From the NCBI RefSeq assembly GCF_034259205.1, contig NZ_CP139487.1, forward strand, positions 496,001 to 560,000: a DNA stretch of 64,000 nucleotides. Direction: 5' to 3'. Source of the stretch: Peredibacter starrii (GTDB lineage: Bacteria; Bdellovibrionota; Bacteriovoracia; Bacteriovoracales; Bacteriovoracaceae). The notes beneath the pieces were generated by a model. It searched no databases and was not told where the DNA came from. It saw nothing but the letters and a program-made list of their open reading frames with translations. Below, piece after piece: positions 1 through 8,398 of this stretch. Position numbers and translations under genes: made by a program. Within the stretch, counting starts at the first letter, position 1, and each line of letters opens with the position of its first letter.

Positions 1-584
1 TTCAGAAGTTCATTGTTGTGAATATTCACTACATAAGACCAATCGATGATTTTAGGAGAGTGGTTTTTGAAGTAGTCCAACGCCCACTTGTTGTCCTCCA
101 TATATTTGGTCTCTTTAGCGAGCATCTTTTTTGTGTTAAGCGGGACGAGAAATTCCAAAATCATTTTTTCCCGGAAGAGCTCATTGTTATCCAGAATGCT
201 AAACAGCTCCTTAAAGTGTTCGCGATTGAGATTATCAAACACACAAGCGGCCGTGATACGCGTCTTCTCGTTTAGCTGCAGGAGTTTTTGAAATGTCGGA
301 TGAAGCAGCACTTCTTTTGTATTGTGAGCACTAAAGAACTCAGTGGGGGCAAGAATGATTTCGCGAAAGCGAAGCCCTTCGCCGGCCAGGCCTTTAGCAA
401 TGGTATAAGCTCTCTCCAGGGCCTCTTCCCAATTATTTACATCTCGAACCTTCCGGACATAACAGCCTTCACAGGAATGGATACAGCCATTCAGGATATC
501 CAGACTCAGTACAAAATCCATGTTCTCAATATTATCAAGATTGGTTTTGGACATTTTTTCCAGGAAGTTGGTTTCAATTGTCAT
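1..584 (-). CDS. Radical SAM protein, paralog A (partial, cut by left edge)
   Basis: The first 194 residues are present; the 3' end lies outside the window. A CxxxCxxC cluster motif (C34, C38, C41; NGCIHSCEGC) marks a radical SAM [4Fe-4S] enzyme, and an APTEFF motif follows near residues 79-84. Both positions match the two genes just upstream (586-1707 and 1679-2776), so this is the third member of a tandem paralog set. Translation starts one base after the TGA of the preceding gene, with a GGAG about eight bases upstream of the ATG. Substrate unknown. Family assignment is from the motif and alignment by eye to its neighbours. Confidence 0.85.
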   Translation of the reverse strand, partial: MTIETNFLEKMSKTNLDNIENMDFVLSLDILNGCIHSCEGCYVRKVRDVNNWEEALERAYTIAKGLAGEGLRFREIILAPTEFFSAHNTKEVLLHPTFQKLLQLNEKTRITAACVFDNLNREHFKELFSILDNNELFREKMILEFLVPLNTKKMLAKETKYMEDNKWALDYFKNHSPKIIDWSYVVNIHNNELL

Positions 585-585
585 A

Positions 586-1707
586 TCAGTACTCCACTGT
601 TTTATACGAAGATCGATAAAGCTTTTTAGGTACCACACAACTCGTGATCTGATTCATTTTCATGAATTGAATATGGTTCCGGGAAACACAATTCGGTAGA
701 AACGGACAGCCCGCGCACTCAGGAAGGTCTTCGGCGTGAGCATATTGCTGAATAGTCAATTCTTCACGTTTCGCAAAGACATCACCCATATAAAAGCGAC
801 CATCTTCACGTGCTCTGATTTCCAGTTCCGGCTTTTTCAGGGCCACGAATTCATAAAAGTACGGGGCTATAAAAAGACGCCCATCGGTGTAAGAGAGAGG
901 GTGGAAAGTGTCCCCACCGAAATAAATATCAATCATGTTCATGAAAACATTTCGGATTTTGCTGTCATCAATCTGATTTTCAAGAAGATGGCTCAATGTT
1001 TTTGACTGCTTTTCAATTAAAGCTGCATTTTTGGCACGAGCAAAAGAAGGATTGATTTTAAATTTAGTACCGTAATCGGAGCGTATCCGGGCATTAAGCT
1101 CAGTGATACTGATATTGTCGAACATCTCTGGATAGAAATTTGCGATGAAAAAGATGTTTACCTGCTTCTTCAAGCGGCCATCAATATCAGCGATGACTTT
1201 CAGGTTTCGATCAAATTGTTCCAGATATTCTTTGTCGCCTGCGTGATACTTTTCAATATCCAGAATCACGAACAACTCGAATCTCTTTCCGTATGGGGCC
1301 ATGATATTGGAGAGTTTCTTTACCCGACGCTTTAATTCCTCATGTTCGGTCAACATGGTTGAAGTGAAAGTCAGGGCGGCATACTGCTCTACCAGGCGGT
1401 CAAATAGAGGAGCATCGACTAATTGATCGAAGTTACCGGCCTCAAAAATGTCAGTCGGGCCCAAAAAAAGTTCATTGGCATCAATTCCTTGATTCAAAAA
1501 CTCCTGAGTCAATATATGGATGTTTTCCAAATCCCGTGTGGTGAATTTGTTCTTTCTTTCCACAAAACATCCCGGACATTTCATGTCACATCCGTCCAGG
1601 ACATCAAAAATGATATCTAGTTCCACGGTTGGAGTGTATTTCAGTGGCTTCGTTCCGCTAATGTGCTTTCGATAAGCATCAAACAGCACGGCCATGGGCC
1701 TCTCCAT
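586..1707 (-). CDS. Radical SAM protein with C-terminal Cys cluster, paralog B
   Basis: A 373-residue radical SAM enzyme candidate. C40, C44 and C47 form the CxxxCxxC motif (DGCDMKCPGC). A LGPTDIF motif near residues 82-88 sits where many radical SAM enzymes have GGE. The C-terminus carries CxxC-x5-C-x16-C (C331, C334, C340, C357), like a SPASM or twitch domain that binds an auxiliary iron-sulfur cluster. The gene overlaps the end of paralog C by 29 bases; an alternative ATG at 1695, behind a GGAGAGG, would shorten the overlap. Known relatives with SPASM tails modify peptides or proteins, but the substrate here is unknown. Confidence 0.85.
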   Translation of the reverse strand: MERPMAVLFDAYRKHISGTKPLKYTPTVELDIIFDVLDGCDMKCPGCFVERKNKFTTRDLENIHILTQEFLNQGIDANELFLGPTDIFEAGNFDQLVDAPLFDRLVEQYAALTFTSTMLTEHEELKRRVKKLSNIMAPYGKRFELFVILDIEKYHAGDKEYLEQFDRNLKVIADIDGRLKKQVNIFFIANFYPEMFDNISITELNARIRSDYGTKFKINPSFARAKNAALIEKQSKTLSHLLENQIDDSKIRNVFMNMIDIYFGGDTFHPLSYTDGRLFIAPYFYEFVALKKPELEIRAREDGRFYMGDVFAKREELTIQQYAHAEDLPECAGCPFLPNCVSRNHIQFMKMNQITSCVVPKKLYRSSYKTVEY

Positions 1708-2776
1708 TTCCTAACCCCAAAAAGCAGTCTTTGATTTCGTTTGCTTCCATATAGGTCAGGACGTTTTTATAAGTGCAGGACACCAGATATTCACAGCCTT
1801 CACAGTGATTCGTTTTGGATGAATAGTTCATTTGTTTAACAAATGAGTTCTCCTTAGATTCTAAAAGATCAGACAATGTGTATTCCGATTGCTGCTTTTG
1901 AATTAAAAAGGAGTCTTCATAGGAAAAGACGTTTTCGTAGATGAAGGGACACAGATAGAAATTCCCTTCCCTAAAATTCACCACCAGATTATTCATACCG
2001 CTATGGCTTTTATTCACCATGGTGTAGGTGAAGTTATTAGCATTCTTAAGGCTGTTTTCCCGAATGGTTCTCATCCAGAATTTCAGGTTATCTTTTTGTT
2101 TTTGATGCTTAATTCGAAGGATCGAAGGGTTGAACTCTAAAATGGTGTCGAATTCGGCCTTAATCTCCTGGGCCAGTCTCGTTAAGTTATCCGGATTGTA
2201 TTTAATGAGATTTGCCGGATGAATATTGATCTGAAAGGCGGGATCAAATTCTAAGGATGACTCCTTCAGAATCTGCCATTTGCTCTTCATTTCCTGAAGG
2301 TACTGTTTATTGGTTAAGAATTCATCAATATCAGTGGCGATCAATAGATCAATATCCAGGTGACCGACACTTTCCTCCAGCACCTTGAGCTTTTGGCGAA
2401 TTTCTTCACCGCTGGCCTTAAGTGTAGAGGTCATTACGAATTTAGTGTCTTCGTTTTTAAAAAGGCGTTTAAAGGCCGGATGAGTGATGACTTCCAGGGT
2501 GTTTTTAGCGCTAAAAAAATCCGTAGGTCCCAGGGCTATTTCTTCCAAATGCAGATTACTGGCATTCACTTCATCTGCCAGGCGAGCAATGGTTTCCAGA
2601 TCGCGATTAAGATCATAGGAATTAATGCCTTTATTAACAAAGCATCCGGCACAGGTTTGTCCGCACCCATTTAAAAGATCGACATTCATGAAGACATAGA
2701 AATTGCTGGAGCGTTGAAGCTCCACATTTACATGTCCTGCAATGTTCATTCTCTCAAACAGGTTTTTTCTGATCAT
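1679..2776 (-). CDS. Radical SAM protein with C-terminal Cys cluster, paralog C
   Basis: A 365-residue protein with the radical SAM motif at C38, C42 and C45 (NGCGQTCAGC), a GPTDFF motif at about 83-88, and a C-terminal cluster C325, C328, C334, C351. The spacing of all three elements is nearly the same as in paralog B, so the two probably arose by tandem duplication and then diverged; most of the sequence between motifs differs. The start overlaps the 3' end of the upstream unknown gene by 23 bases, which fits translational coupling inside one operon. Function is inferred only as SAM-radical chemistry on an unknown substrate. Confidence 0.85.
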   Translation of the reverse strand: MIRKNLFERMNIAGHVNVELQRSSNFYVFMNVDLLNGCGQTCAGCFVNKGINSYDLNRDLETIARLADEVNASNLHLEEIALGPTDFFSAKNTLEVITHPAFKRLFKNEDTKFVMTSTLKASGEEIRQKLKVLEESVGHLDIDLLIATDIDEFLTNKQYLQEMKSKWQILKESSLEFDPAFQINIHPANLIKYNPDNLTRLAQEIKAEFDTILEFNPSILRIKHQKQKDNLKFWMRTIRENSLKNANNFTYTMVNKSHSGMNNLVVNFREGNFYLCPFIYENVFSYEDSFLIQKQQSEYTLSDLLESKENSFVKQMNYSSKTNHCEGCEYLVSCTYKNVLTYMEANEIKDCFLGLGNGEAHGRAV

Positions 2777-3509
2777 CAGTTTCCACCATTGGAATCTTAC
2801 CGTTTTTAATCTGAAGCATGATTCCCATCGAGAAATAGGCGAAGTGACTCAAATGTTTCTCTGTTGCAAGAAAGTTAATGAGTTTTTCACCGCCGTAAAT
2901 GTATTCATCGAAGTAGTAAGGAAAGTATGGATGCTGAAGTAGAGTCTTCATCTCGGTCGGATCAAAAAAGAGGCTCAGGAAATCAGGCAGGGCCAGCAGT
3001 TGACTGATGTTCACACCAATATTTGGAATTTTACCTTCCACTTTCGGATGATCCAGTTTCCATTGTTTGATTTCATCTTCACTATGGATCTTATTGGTCG
3101 ACATGATGAGGTAAAGCGGAATTGAATTAATAAGTCCGCACCACTGCTGGATCATTTCTTCATGGTTCACGATAAAGTTGGCATAGTTTTCTAATGAGAA
3201 GTGACTCTCAACATCTACATAAGGCATTCTTTGATATTTATAACCAAGAATAATATTGGCAATTATTTGCGGAAGATTAGTGGTTTCAATCACAAAATTG
3301 GCCGTCATGTACTCTTCCAGAACCGCAGGAGTGATGTTCCCAATTTCCGCCTTGATTCTCATATTACTCAGAGTCATGAAGCATTGTTTAGGTGTGATTC
3401 GGCTATTGGCCATATCAATACGGAACAGGATGCTCTTATCTTTGAAGTATTCAATCTGGTTTTGCGGTGACAAGGGAAGTGTCACATCTAATATGCGCTG
3501 ATTAGTCAT
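2754..3509 (-). CDS. Unknown protein of the radical SAM operon (251 aa)
   Basis: I do not recognise this protein. It is soluble-looking, with no signal peptide or convincing membrane segment and no iron-sulfur motif. Its start overlaps the stop of the gene upstream by eight bases, and its end overlaps paralog C, so it is co-translated with the radical SAM genes. Position between unknown gene 3502-4602 and the paralog set suggests a partner, for example a substrate-recognition or scaffold subunit; that is inference. The reading frame is supported by the tight overlaps and by absence of long competing frames. Confidence 0.75.
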   Translation of the reverse strand: MTNQRILDVTLPLSPQNQIEYFKDKSILFRIDMANSRITPKQCFMTLSNMRIKAEIGNITPAVLEEYMTANFVIETTNLPQIIANIILGYKYQRMPYVDVESHFSLENYANFIVNHEEMIQQWCGLINSIPLYLIMSTNKIHSEDEIKQWKLDHPKVEGKIPNIGVNISQLLALPDFLSLFFDPTEMKTLLQHPYFPYYFDEYIYGGEKLINFLATEKHLSHFAYFSMGIMLQIKNGKIPMVETDDQKKPV

Positions 3510-4602
3510 TTAAAACCACCTGGTCTTTGCGCGCTAATTTAACTGATACATAGTGAATTAACGTCGTATTCATCTTATTGGTGTATTCTTTGAAAAAATC
3601 GAGTTCATGGAGATTGGGTCCGGCACCACTCAAGATTTCATCCAGCGCCTTATCCTGATTTGGACCGTAGTAGACTTCCTGAATCTTTTTAAACTCATCA
3701 TAACTTGGAAATGGATCATGAGAGTCCAGATCATAGGCCTTAAGAAGGGACATAAGAAATTTAATTTCTTCCAGGCGTTCTTCCACCCAAGTCACATCCT
3801 TTGTACTGATGCGCTTTATGAAAAGACCATTTAATAGTTCGTCTTCTTCTAAAATGGGAACAATATCGTCGTAGGCCTCAATATCTATACCTTTAAAGTC
3901 CTTGAGGACTCTTGCATCGTTCAAAAGTGTTTCCAGACCGCTTTTAACCACCTGAATAAGGGACATGCCTACCATGTAGGATTTCAGGCTTTGAAACTTT
4001 GCCTTAAGTTCCTGTTTGGATATCTTTCCATGAGCATAAAACAAAAATACATATTCAAAAGGTAGGCTCACAATAGTTTTATCTTTGAACAGGAGATCAC
4101 ACTCTGGAATTTCTCCAATATCATCTTTAAAGGCCCTGTACAATTCTACGCTTAGATTCAAACGCTTATTGTCCCAAATCCAAAACCGCTCATTGGTTTT
4201 CTTGATAATACTTCGGAGAATTTCATGGCTGAGACCAAAGGTCTGATCAATTTGAACCAGAGAATATAGGAAAAAGGGGACCATCGTGTCGTAGCCGACA
4301 TAGATTTTAATCGCGTTGTCTTTTTCTGAATGGAGAAGATTTGCCAGTCCTCCGTATTCTCTTTGCGCATGCTTAATAAATTCAAAAAAGTCTCCGGCGT
4401 TAAAGAGCGGAGCGAAATGGGAAAAGGTAATGTCTTTCCAGTACTCGCCAATATAAATACTGGCGCTTGTTGGATGGGGATCAATGTGTGCTCTTGCACG
4501 TGAGACACAGATATAGTGTTTATCCAAAATATTTAGATAAAGCATGGCATGGTTATAGCCATGAACCGGCAGTAGCTCTACGGCTGGTTTATCTTCACTC
4601 AC
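3502..4602 (-). CDS. Unknown protein of the radical SAM operon (366 aa)
   Basis: Unrecognised, rich in charged and aromatic residues, no signal peptide, no Cys cluster motif. I choose the GTG at 4602 over the TTG at 4629: the GTG shares one base with the TAG stop of the upstream gene (TAGTG) and has an AGGA about nine bases upstream, while the TTG would force a 28-base overlap. It is followed with an eight-base overlap by another unknown gene. Being embedded between a candidate substrate and three radical SAM paralogs, it may be a partner or carrier protein. No function can be assigned from sequence alone. Confidence 0.75.
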   Translation of the reverse strand: MSEDKPAVELLPVHGYNHAMLYLNILDKHYICVSRARAHIDPHPTSASIYIGEYWKDITFSHFAPLFNAGDFFEFIKHAQREYGGLANLLHSEKDNAIKIYVGYDTMVPFFLYSLVQIDQTFGLSHEILRSIIKKTNERFWIWDNKRLNLSVELYRAFKDDIGEIPECDLLFKDKTIVSLPFEYVFLFYAHGKISKQELKAKFQSLKSYMVGMSLIQVVKSGLETLLNDARVLKDFKGIDIEAYDDIVPILEEDELLNGLFIKRISTKDVTWVEERLEEIKFLMSLLKAYDLDSHDPFPSYDEFKKIQEVYYGPNQDKALDEILSGAGPNLHELDFFKEYTNKMNTTLIHYVSVKLARKDQVVLND

Positions 4603-5168
4603 TATCTTCTTCCTCTCGAAGCGTGACAAGGAGGTGGTGTAGGAACATTGGTATGACAGTAATTAAAAGTACCATCCAGACGGTTAGAAAAGTGTTCCAC
4701 AATTTTTGCCCACACTTCCGAGTCTGCCACTGAAGTTATAAAGTTATCATCACCGATTCTCACTCCTGGTGCCCCGTTAAAATTAAGAATGTAGTTAATT
4801 TCATCTGGATTTGCGATGTATGAGGTCCTTGAAATATCTGCCCAATAGGCCTTAACGGTTTTTGAAGAAGGAGGGGCACCTTCAAACACAATGTTGAAAG
4901 TTCTTAGAACAGCATAAGTTCTAACCAGCGTGTGAATATAGGCCCTGACCGCGCCTGAGTTATTGATACTTCCAACTGGAAAAGGGTTTGCGGGTTGAGT
5001 CGGATAGTATGCCGTGGTGATTTGCCAAACTCCGCCAAAATAATAACCGGAGTTTTGAGCATCGATGAAATCGGCGGTCACCATCCCGTTGGCACGGGCC
5101 ACAGTGTAGTTATGGTCAAACCTAAGTTTGGTCAAAAGAGAAGCATAGTTAAAACGTTCACCTGCCAT
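4602..5168 (-). CDS. Unknown 188-aa protein, candidate substrate of the radical SAM operon
   Basis: Unrecognised protein rich in Tyr, Asn, Thr and Ala, with no signal peptide. Its only cysteines are in the C-terminal tail: C171 and C181 flank a TNVPTPPP stretch, followed by HASRGRR. The ATG has a good AGGA six bases upstream. Unlike every other gene of this operon it is separated from the gene before it (29 bases) and has its own near-consensus promoter (5188-5217). A strongly expressed small protein with a distinct Cys/Pro tail among six radical SAM enzymes fits a modified substrate; that role is inference. It could also be a structural or regulatory partner. Confidence 0.75.
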   Translation of the reverse strand: MAGERFNYASLLTKLRFDHNYTVARANGMVTADFIDAQNSGYYFGGVWQITTAYYPTQPANPFPVGSINNSGAVRAYIHTLVRTYAVLRTFNIVFEGAPPSSKTVKAYWADISRTSYIANPDEINYILNFNGAPGVRIGDDNFITSVADSEVWAKIVEHFSNRLDGTFNYCHTNVPTPPPCHASRGRR

Positions 5169-5187
5169 AAATTCCTCGCATGACTAA

Positions 5188-5217
5188 ATTATATTGCCTA
5201 TTTTGCGAGAGAGTCAA
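5188..5217 (-). promoter_or_regulatory. Sigma-70 type promoter inside the operon, in front of the 188-aa gene
   Basis: Reading the minus strand, TTGACT (5217-5212) and a perfect TATAAT (5193-5188) are separated by 18 bases. The predicted start lies near 5181, giving a leader of about 12 bases that includes the AGGA ribosome site of the 188-aa gene. The promoter overlaps the last codons of the upstream radical SAM gene. It is the best promoter match in the first 10 kb. Confidence 0.65.
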
Positions 5218-6238
5218 AAAACCGCTTATTAACACAACCTTTAGATCGCACTCTGTCCTTCCATGACCAGGAAACTGGGCATCTTAAGGGACAGCTTTGA
5301 TAGTACTCGCAACTTAAACATTGATTTTCTTCGATAAAGCGATAGAGCATGTTGGAATTGTCCTGATAATTTACCTCTGTGACAAAGCTCTCTGGGGGGT
5401 GTCTTTCCCATAAATAGTTGGTGACCTTATTATTGGGAAGAATGTTGCATTTATTGAATGTCGTGAATTGGATTTCGTTCGGAGACTGGGTCAACACTTT
5501 TGAAATCGCCTCACCAAATGGCAGGAGTTTTGGATATTTTTTGACAACTAACTCCAAATACTCCAGATACTCTTCATCACTTGGAATCATGCGACTGGTT
5601 TCTACATCTGGTAAAAAGTCGTCCATGAATATGGGAAATTCCTGGTAGAGCCGGTCAAATTGCTCATTTCCCTTTTTAAGTTCCCGAATGGCCTCTTTTG
5701 TTACGACCACATTGATATTTGAAATGAATTGCCGAAAGATTTTAAGGTTTAAGAAGTACTGCTTAGTTAAGGGGCGTCCAAAAGGATCAAAGGAAGCAAT
5801 TAATCGTACGAACACCGTTTCGTTAAGTTTTTCGAGCCACTTGATGACCACATCTGACTTGGTGGTAAGCATGTTACTCACCAGGATTATTCTGGGTTCA
5901 ATCTGACGTCTTTCACAGATTCGTTGATACTCAGAAATCAAAAGTTCATAGCGAGCGAGGAAATCATCAACTCCATCAATAAGTCGGTCCTGTAAAAGTT
6001 CTCCTCCTACCAGGTGGAGGTTCACCATTTCGACATCCGAATCAATTTCATCCAAAAAGTTTTCAATTAAAGGAATTTTAGACAGCATCTCCTCAGTTTT
6101 CATCCCGATGACCGAGCTTTTCTCATGGGCGCAAAACGTGCAATTCACATCGCAGTTTTCGAACAAAGTGAGTTCGATTTCCGCCACGCGGGGCTTTTTG
6201 TTACCCAAAACTGTTTTTAGATATCCTAAGGTATCCAT
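5198..6238 (-). CDS. Radical SAM/SPASM-like protein (346 aa)
   Basis: Radical SAM motif at C29, C33 and C36 (CDVNCTFC), followed by a GGE-type motif (LVGGELLQ) and a C-terminal cysteine cluster (C307, C310, C316, C320, C335) typical of SPASM-like auxiliary cluster domains. A longer frame opens at 6331, but I place the start at the ATG at 6238. It has AAGGA just upstream and overlaps the previous gene by only 13 bases, whereas the longer version would overlap by more than 100. The gene directly precedes the candidate substrate gene. It is not close to the A/B/C paralogs and keeps the GGE motif they lack. Confidence 0.85.
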   Translation of the reverse strand: MDTLGYLKTVLGNKKPRVAEIELTLFENCDVNCTFCAHEKSSVIGMKTEEMLSKIPLIENFLDEIDSDVEMVNLHLVGGELLQDRLIDGVDDFLARYELLISEYQRICERRQIEPRIILVSNMLTTKSDVVIKWLEKLNETVFVRLIASFDPFGRPLTKQYFLNLKIFRQFISNINVVVTKEAIRELKKGNEQFDRLYQEFPIFMDDFLPDVETSRMIPSDEEYLEYLELVVKKYPKLLPFGEAISKVLTQSPNEIQFTTFNKCNILPNNKVTNYLWERHPPESFVTEVNYQDNSNMLYRFIEENQCLSCEYYQSCPLRCPVSWSWKDRVRSKGCVNKRFFDSLAK

Positions 6239-6678
6239 GTGTTCCTTGGGAGAGTTTGCAGCCCCTCTGGATCTAACATGTATTCCTGACGAATAAGCCG
6301 ATGAGTGATCGCCATTCGCGGACTTTCCCAAACAATCTTTTCTCGAGGCACAAGCTTCAGGATTTCATCATAAGTACTTTTGTCTTCCTGATAGGTCTTG
6401 AAGAAGGGATCATTTCCATGCATGAGTTCTGGATTGTTTAGAACGGAGAAGAAGTCTTCATTGAACTCTCGGGCAATGAAATCGGCCACCGCAATGGCCA
6501 CTGCTCGGGCGGCCCCGGGAAATTTTAAATAGGAACTCCCGTCCAGGAGGTATGTTACAGCATCTTTAACGACAGAGGACTCGTGTATGCCATAGTCAAA
6601 GTTCTTGTGCTCGTCTTCAAAAGACTCATGTCCGTGCATCTGATAAAAAACCGTCCGGCGGTATTCAAATTCTTTCAT
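6226..6678 (-). CDS. Unknown 150-aa protein of the radical SAM operon
   Basis: A small protein with no cysteines, a His/Glu/Asp-rich N-terminus and a central Ala-rich helix (about residues 55-70). I recognise no family. It starts by a four-base ATGA overlap with the radical SAM gene before it and ends inside the next one, so it is translationally coupled on both sides. The size and absence of cysteines would suit a small partner protein such as a peptide-binding chaperone, but nothing in the sequence proves that. Confidence 0.75.
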   Translation of the reverse strand: MKEFEYRRTVFYQMHGHESFEDEHKNFDYGIHESSVVKDAVTYLLDGSSYLKFPGAARAVAIAVADFIAREFNEDFFSVLNNPELMHGNDPFFKTYQEDKSTYDEILKLVPREKIVWESPRMAITHRLIRQEYMLDPEGLQTLPRNTWIP

Positions 6679-7790
6679 ACCTTACCGCCCGTTTTTTCAT
6701 AGTAATCATCGTTCATGATTTCAATGTTCGGTTCCTCATAATTGATACGAAGAATATCGGAGGCAATGGCCTTCATATTGGAACAATGCTCTTCCGCCAT
6801 TCCAGAGGTCTTCATGTCTTTAACGTGTTTTCGGCAGCCGTTACAAATTTGGAACATTTCACATGAGTAGCATTCCATTTTAATGGCATCGATTTGGATA
6901 TCATCCTGAAGGGGAGTGAAAAATTTGTTCTTTCTGACTTCTTGGTCAAAATCAATTTCATATTCCCTATCATCACCAAAGGACCCACAGCTGAAATATT
7001 TCCCGTCCGGTTGAAGTAATCTGATGCCTTCATCGCAACTGCGGTGAAGTGGACAAATCGTTAACCGGGTCTTAGTCAGTCGATTGGCCATCTGGCGGGT
7101 GTTCCACTCATGTTGAGCAAGTCCCTCATTCCAGATTTGAATATAAATTTGGTAAACATAGGCGAGGGGTAGGGGCTCTTTACACTCACCACTCATATTG
7201 GCGTAGTTAATTTTGCAATCAACTCCCAGGCGTTTTGCCAGGCGGACCGTATCCAGAGCGGTGTGAAGATTGTTTTTTTCAATGACCGCGATAAAAGAGG
7301 GGCGATAGCCCACTTTCTCCAGCATTAAATCCGAAATTTTAATGAAATCTTCTTCAGAAAAAACTCGGCCCGGTCGAATGAGTCTTCCTTCCCCGTATTG
7401 AAAGGAAGTCCCCACTCTCACGATTGGGTGTCTGAAGAGTTTGGTCCAGGCCTTTTCCGGTAAATCATTCTCCCACTCAAGCCAAAACTTCCAGAGATTA
7501 GTCGTGATAGAAATGATGGTAGGGTAGTTATTTTTCTCAATGTGTTCAATCAGCTGCCAATAGTAGTTAACTGGCATCATGGTGGGATCCCCACCGTTCA
7601 CAATGATAGTTTGCGTATTGGGAAAGCGCTGGAGGAACTCATAAATGGTTTCAAGATGGAGAGTCAGTTTTTTATCATCCACCAGATGAGTAGAACTACA
7701 AAAAGTGCAGGCGAAGTTACAGGCCTCCGTGGGCTTGATAATCAAGTCCATAGTTCTCGGATCCTGTTGAATAACTTCACTCGTTTTCAT
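6675..7790 (-). CDS. Radical SAM/SPASM protein (371 aa)
   Basis: C24, C28 and C31 (CNFACTFC) bind the SAM cluster; NGGDPTMM is the GGE-like SAM-binding motif. The C-terminal third carries many cysteines (CPLHRSC, then SCGSFG, then CYSCxxxxxCNGC and a final Cys). This order is typical of SPASM domains with two auxiliary clusters, as in anaerobic sulfatase-maturating and peptide-modifying enzymes. It overlaps the oxygenase gene before it and the 150-aa gene after it by four bases each. It is the most complete SPASM-type enzyme of the set. Confidence 0.88.
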   Translation of the reverse strand: MKTSEVIQQDPRTMDLIIKPTEACNFACTFCSSTHLVDDKKLTLHLETIYEFLQRFPNTQTIIVNGGDPTMMPVNYYWQLIEHIEKNNYPTIISITTNLWKFWLEWENDLPEKAWTKLFRHPIVRVGTSFQYGEGRLIRPGRVFSEEDFIKISDLMLEKVGYRPSFIAVIEKNNLHTALDTVRLAKRLGVDCKINYANMSGECKEPLPLAYVYQIYIQIWNEGLAQHEWNTRQMANRLTKTRLTICPLHRSCDEGIRLLQPDGKYFSCGSFGDDREYEIDFDQEVRKNKFFTPLQDDIQIDAIKMECYSCEMFQICNGCRKHVKDMKTSGMAEEHCSNMKAIASDILRINYEEPNIEIMNDDYYEKTGGKV

Positions 7791-8398
7791 AGCTTTAAGT
7801 CTATTGGTAAATCGAAAATCTCATATTGTTTTGAAATCGTAAGATCCTGAGGCCACACCCCAAACCCCAAATGAACTGATGCCTTTTCGCCTGCTTTTGC
7901 GCGATGGCGGGCCCCATAGGGAATATAGAGAATCGTGCCTTCTTTTAATAAATGGCCACTGATACTCTGATCTGGTTCTTCAACTTCAAAATACTTCTCA
8001 CCTTTTTGCATTATCACGTACACGTCACGGTCGTCCGTGTGCCATCCAAAACCTGAAGCATGAGGAGGAGAAAGATAGAGGTGCACATTGGTAGGAAGCT
8101 TAAAACCAGCACATTTTTTTATAATGGCTTCATTCCAGTTTTCCACCTCTTTAATGACAATAGTGTTTCCTTTCTTATAGGCCTCTTCCAGTAATTTAAT
8201 TCTTTCCGGTACGATGCCGTAATTAAAGGTGCGGGTATCATCATAAGTGCCTTCAGCGCTCACAATGAAATGAGAGTGTTGATCATGTAGATATTCATTG
8301 CGAAGCATGTTTAAAACGTCTGCCTCATCAATAAGGCGAGTTTCTTCAGTCTTCGCTTCGATTAATTTGGAGAAGACCTGAAAATTTTTAAATTCCAT
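7787..8398 (-). CDS. JmjC/cupin-type Fe(II) oxygenase-like protein (203 aa)
   Basis: The C-terminal half shows a cupin/JmjC pattern: H120 and D122 (GWHTDD) and H165 (IPYGARH), the usual 2-His-1-Asp iron ligands, with a GTILYIPYG strand before the last His. Known relatives, such as the RoxA/YcfD and MINA53 group, hydroxylate proteins using 2-oxoglutarate. I use the ATG at 8398 (AAGGAG nine bases upstream) in place of the TTG at 8425. It overlaps the preceding radical SAM gene by 11 bases and the next by four. An oxygenase among six radical SAM enzymes suggests several successive modifications of one target; that is inference. Confidence 0.8.
   Translation of the reverse strand: MEFKNFQVFSKLIEAKTEETRLIDEADVLNMLRNEYLHDQHSHFIVSAEGTYDDTRTFNYGIVPERIKLLEEAYKKGNTIVIKEVENWNEAIIKKCAGFKLPTNVHLYLSPPHASGFGWHTDDRDVYVIMQKGEKYFEVEEPDQSISGHLLKEGTILYIPYGARHRAKAGEKASVHLGFGVWPQDLTISKQYEIFDLPIDLKL

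Noticed and set aside
18-629. Open frames on the plus strand at the left edge
   Set aside because: They are shadows of the minus-strand radical SAM gene that is cut by the edge; the minus frame carries the CxxxCxxC motif and aligns with its neighbours.
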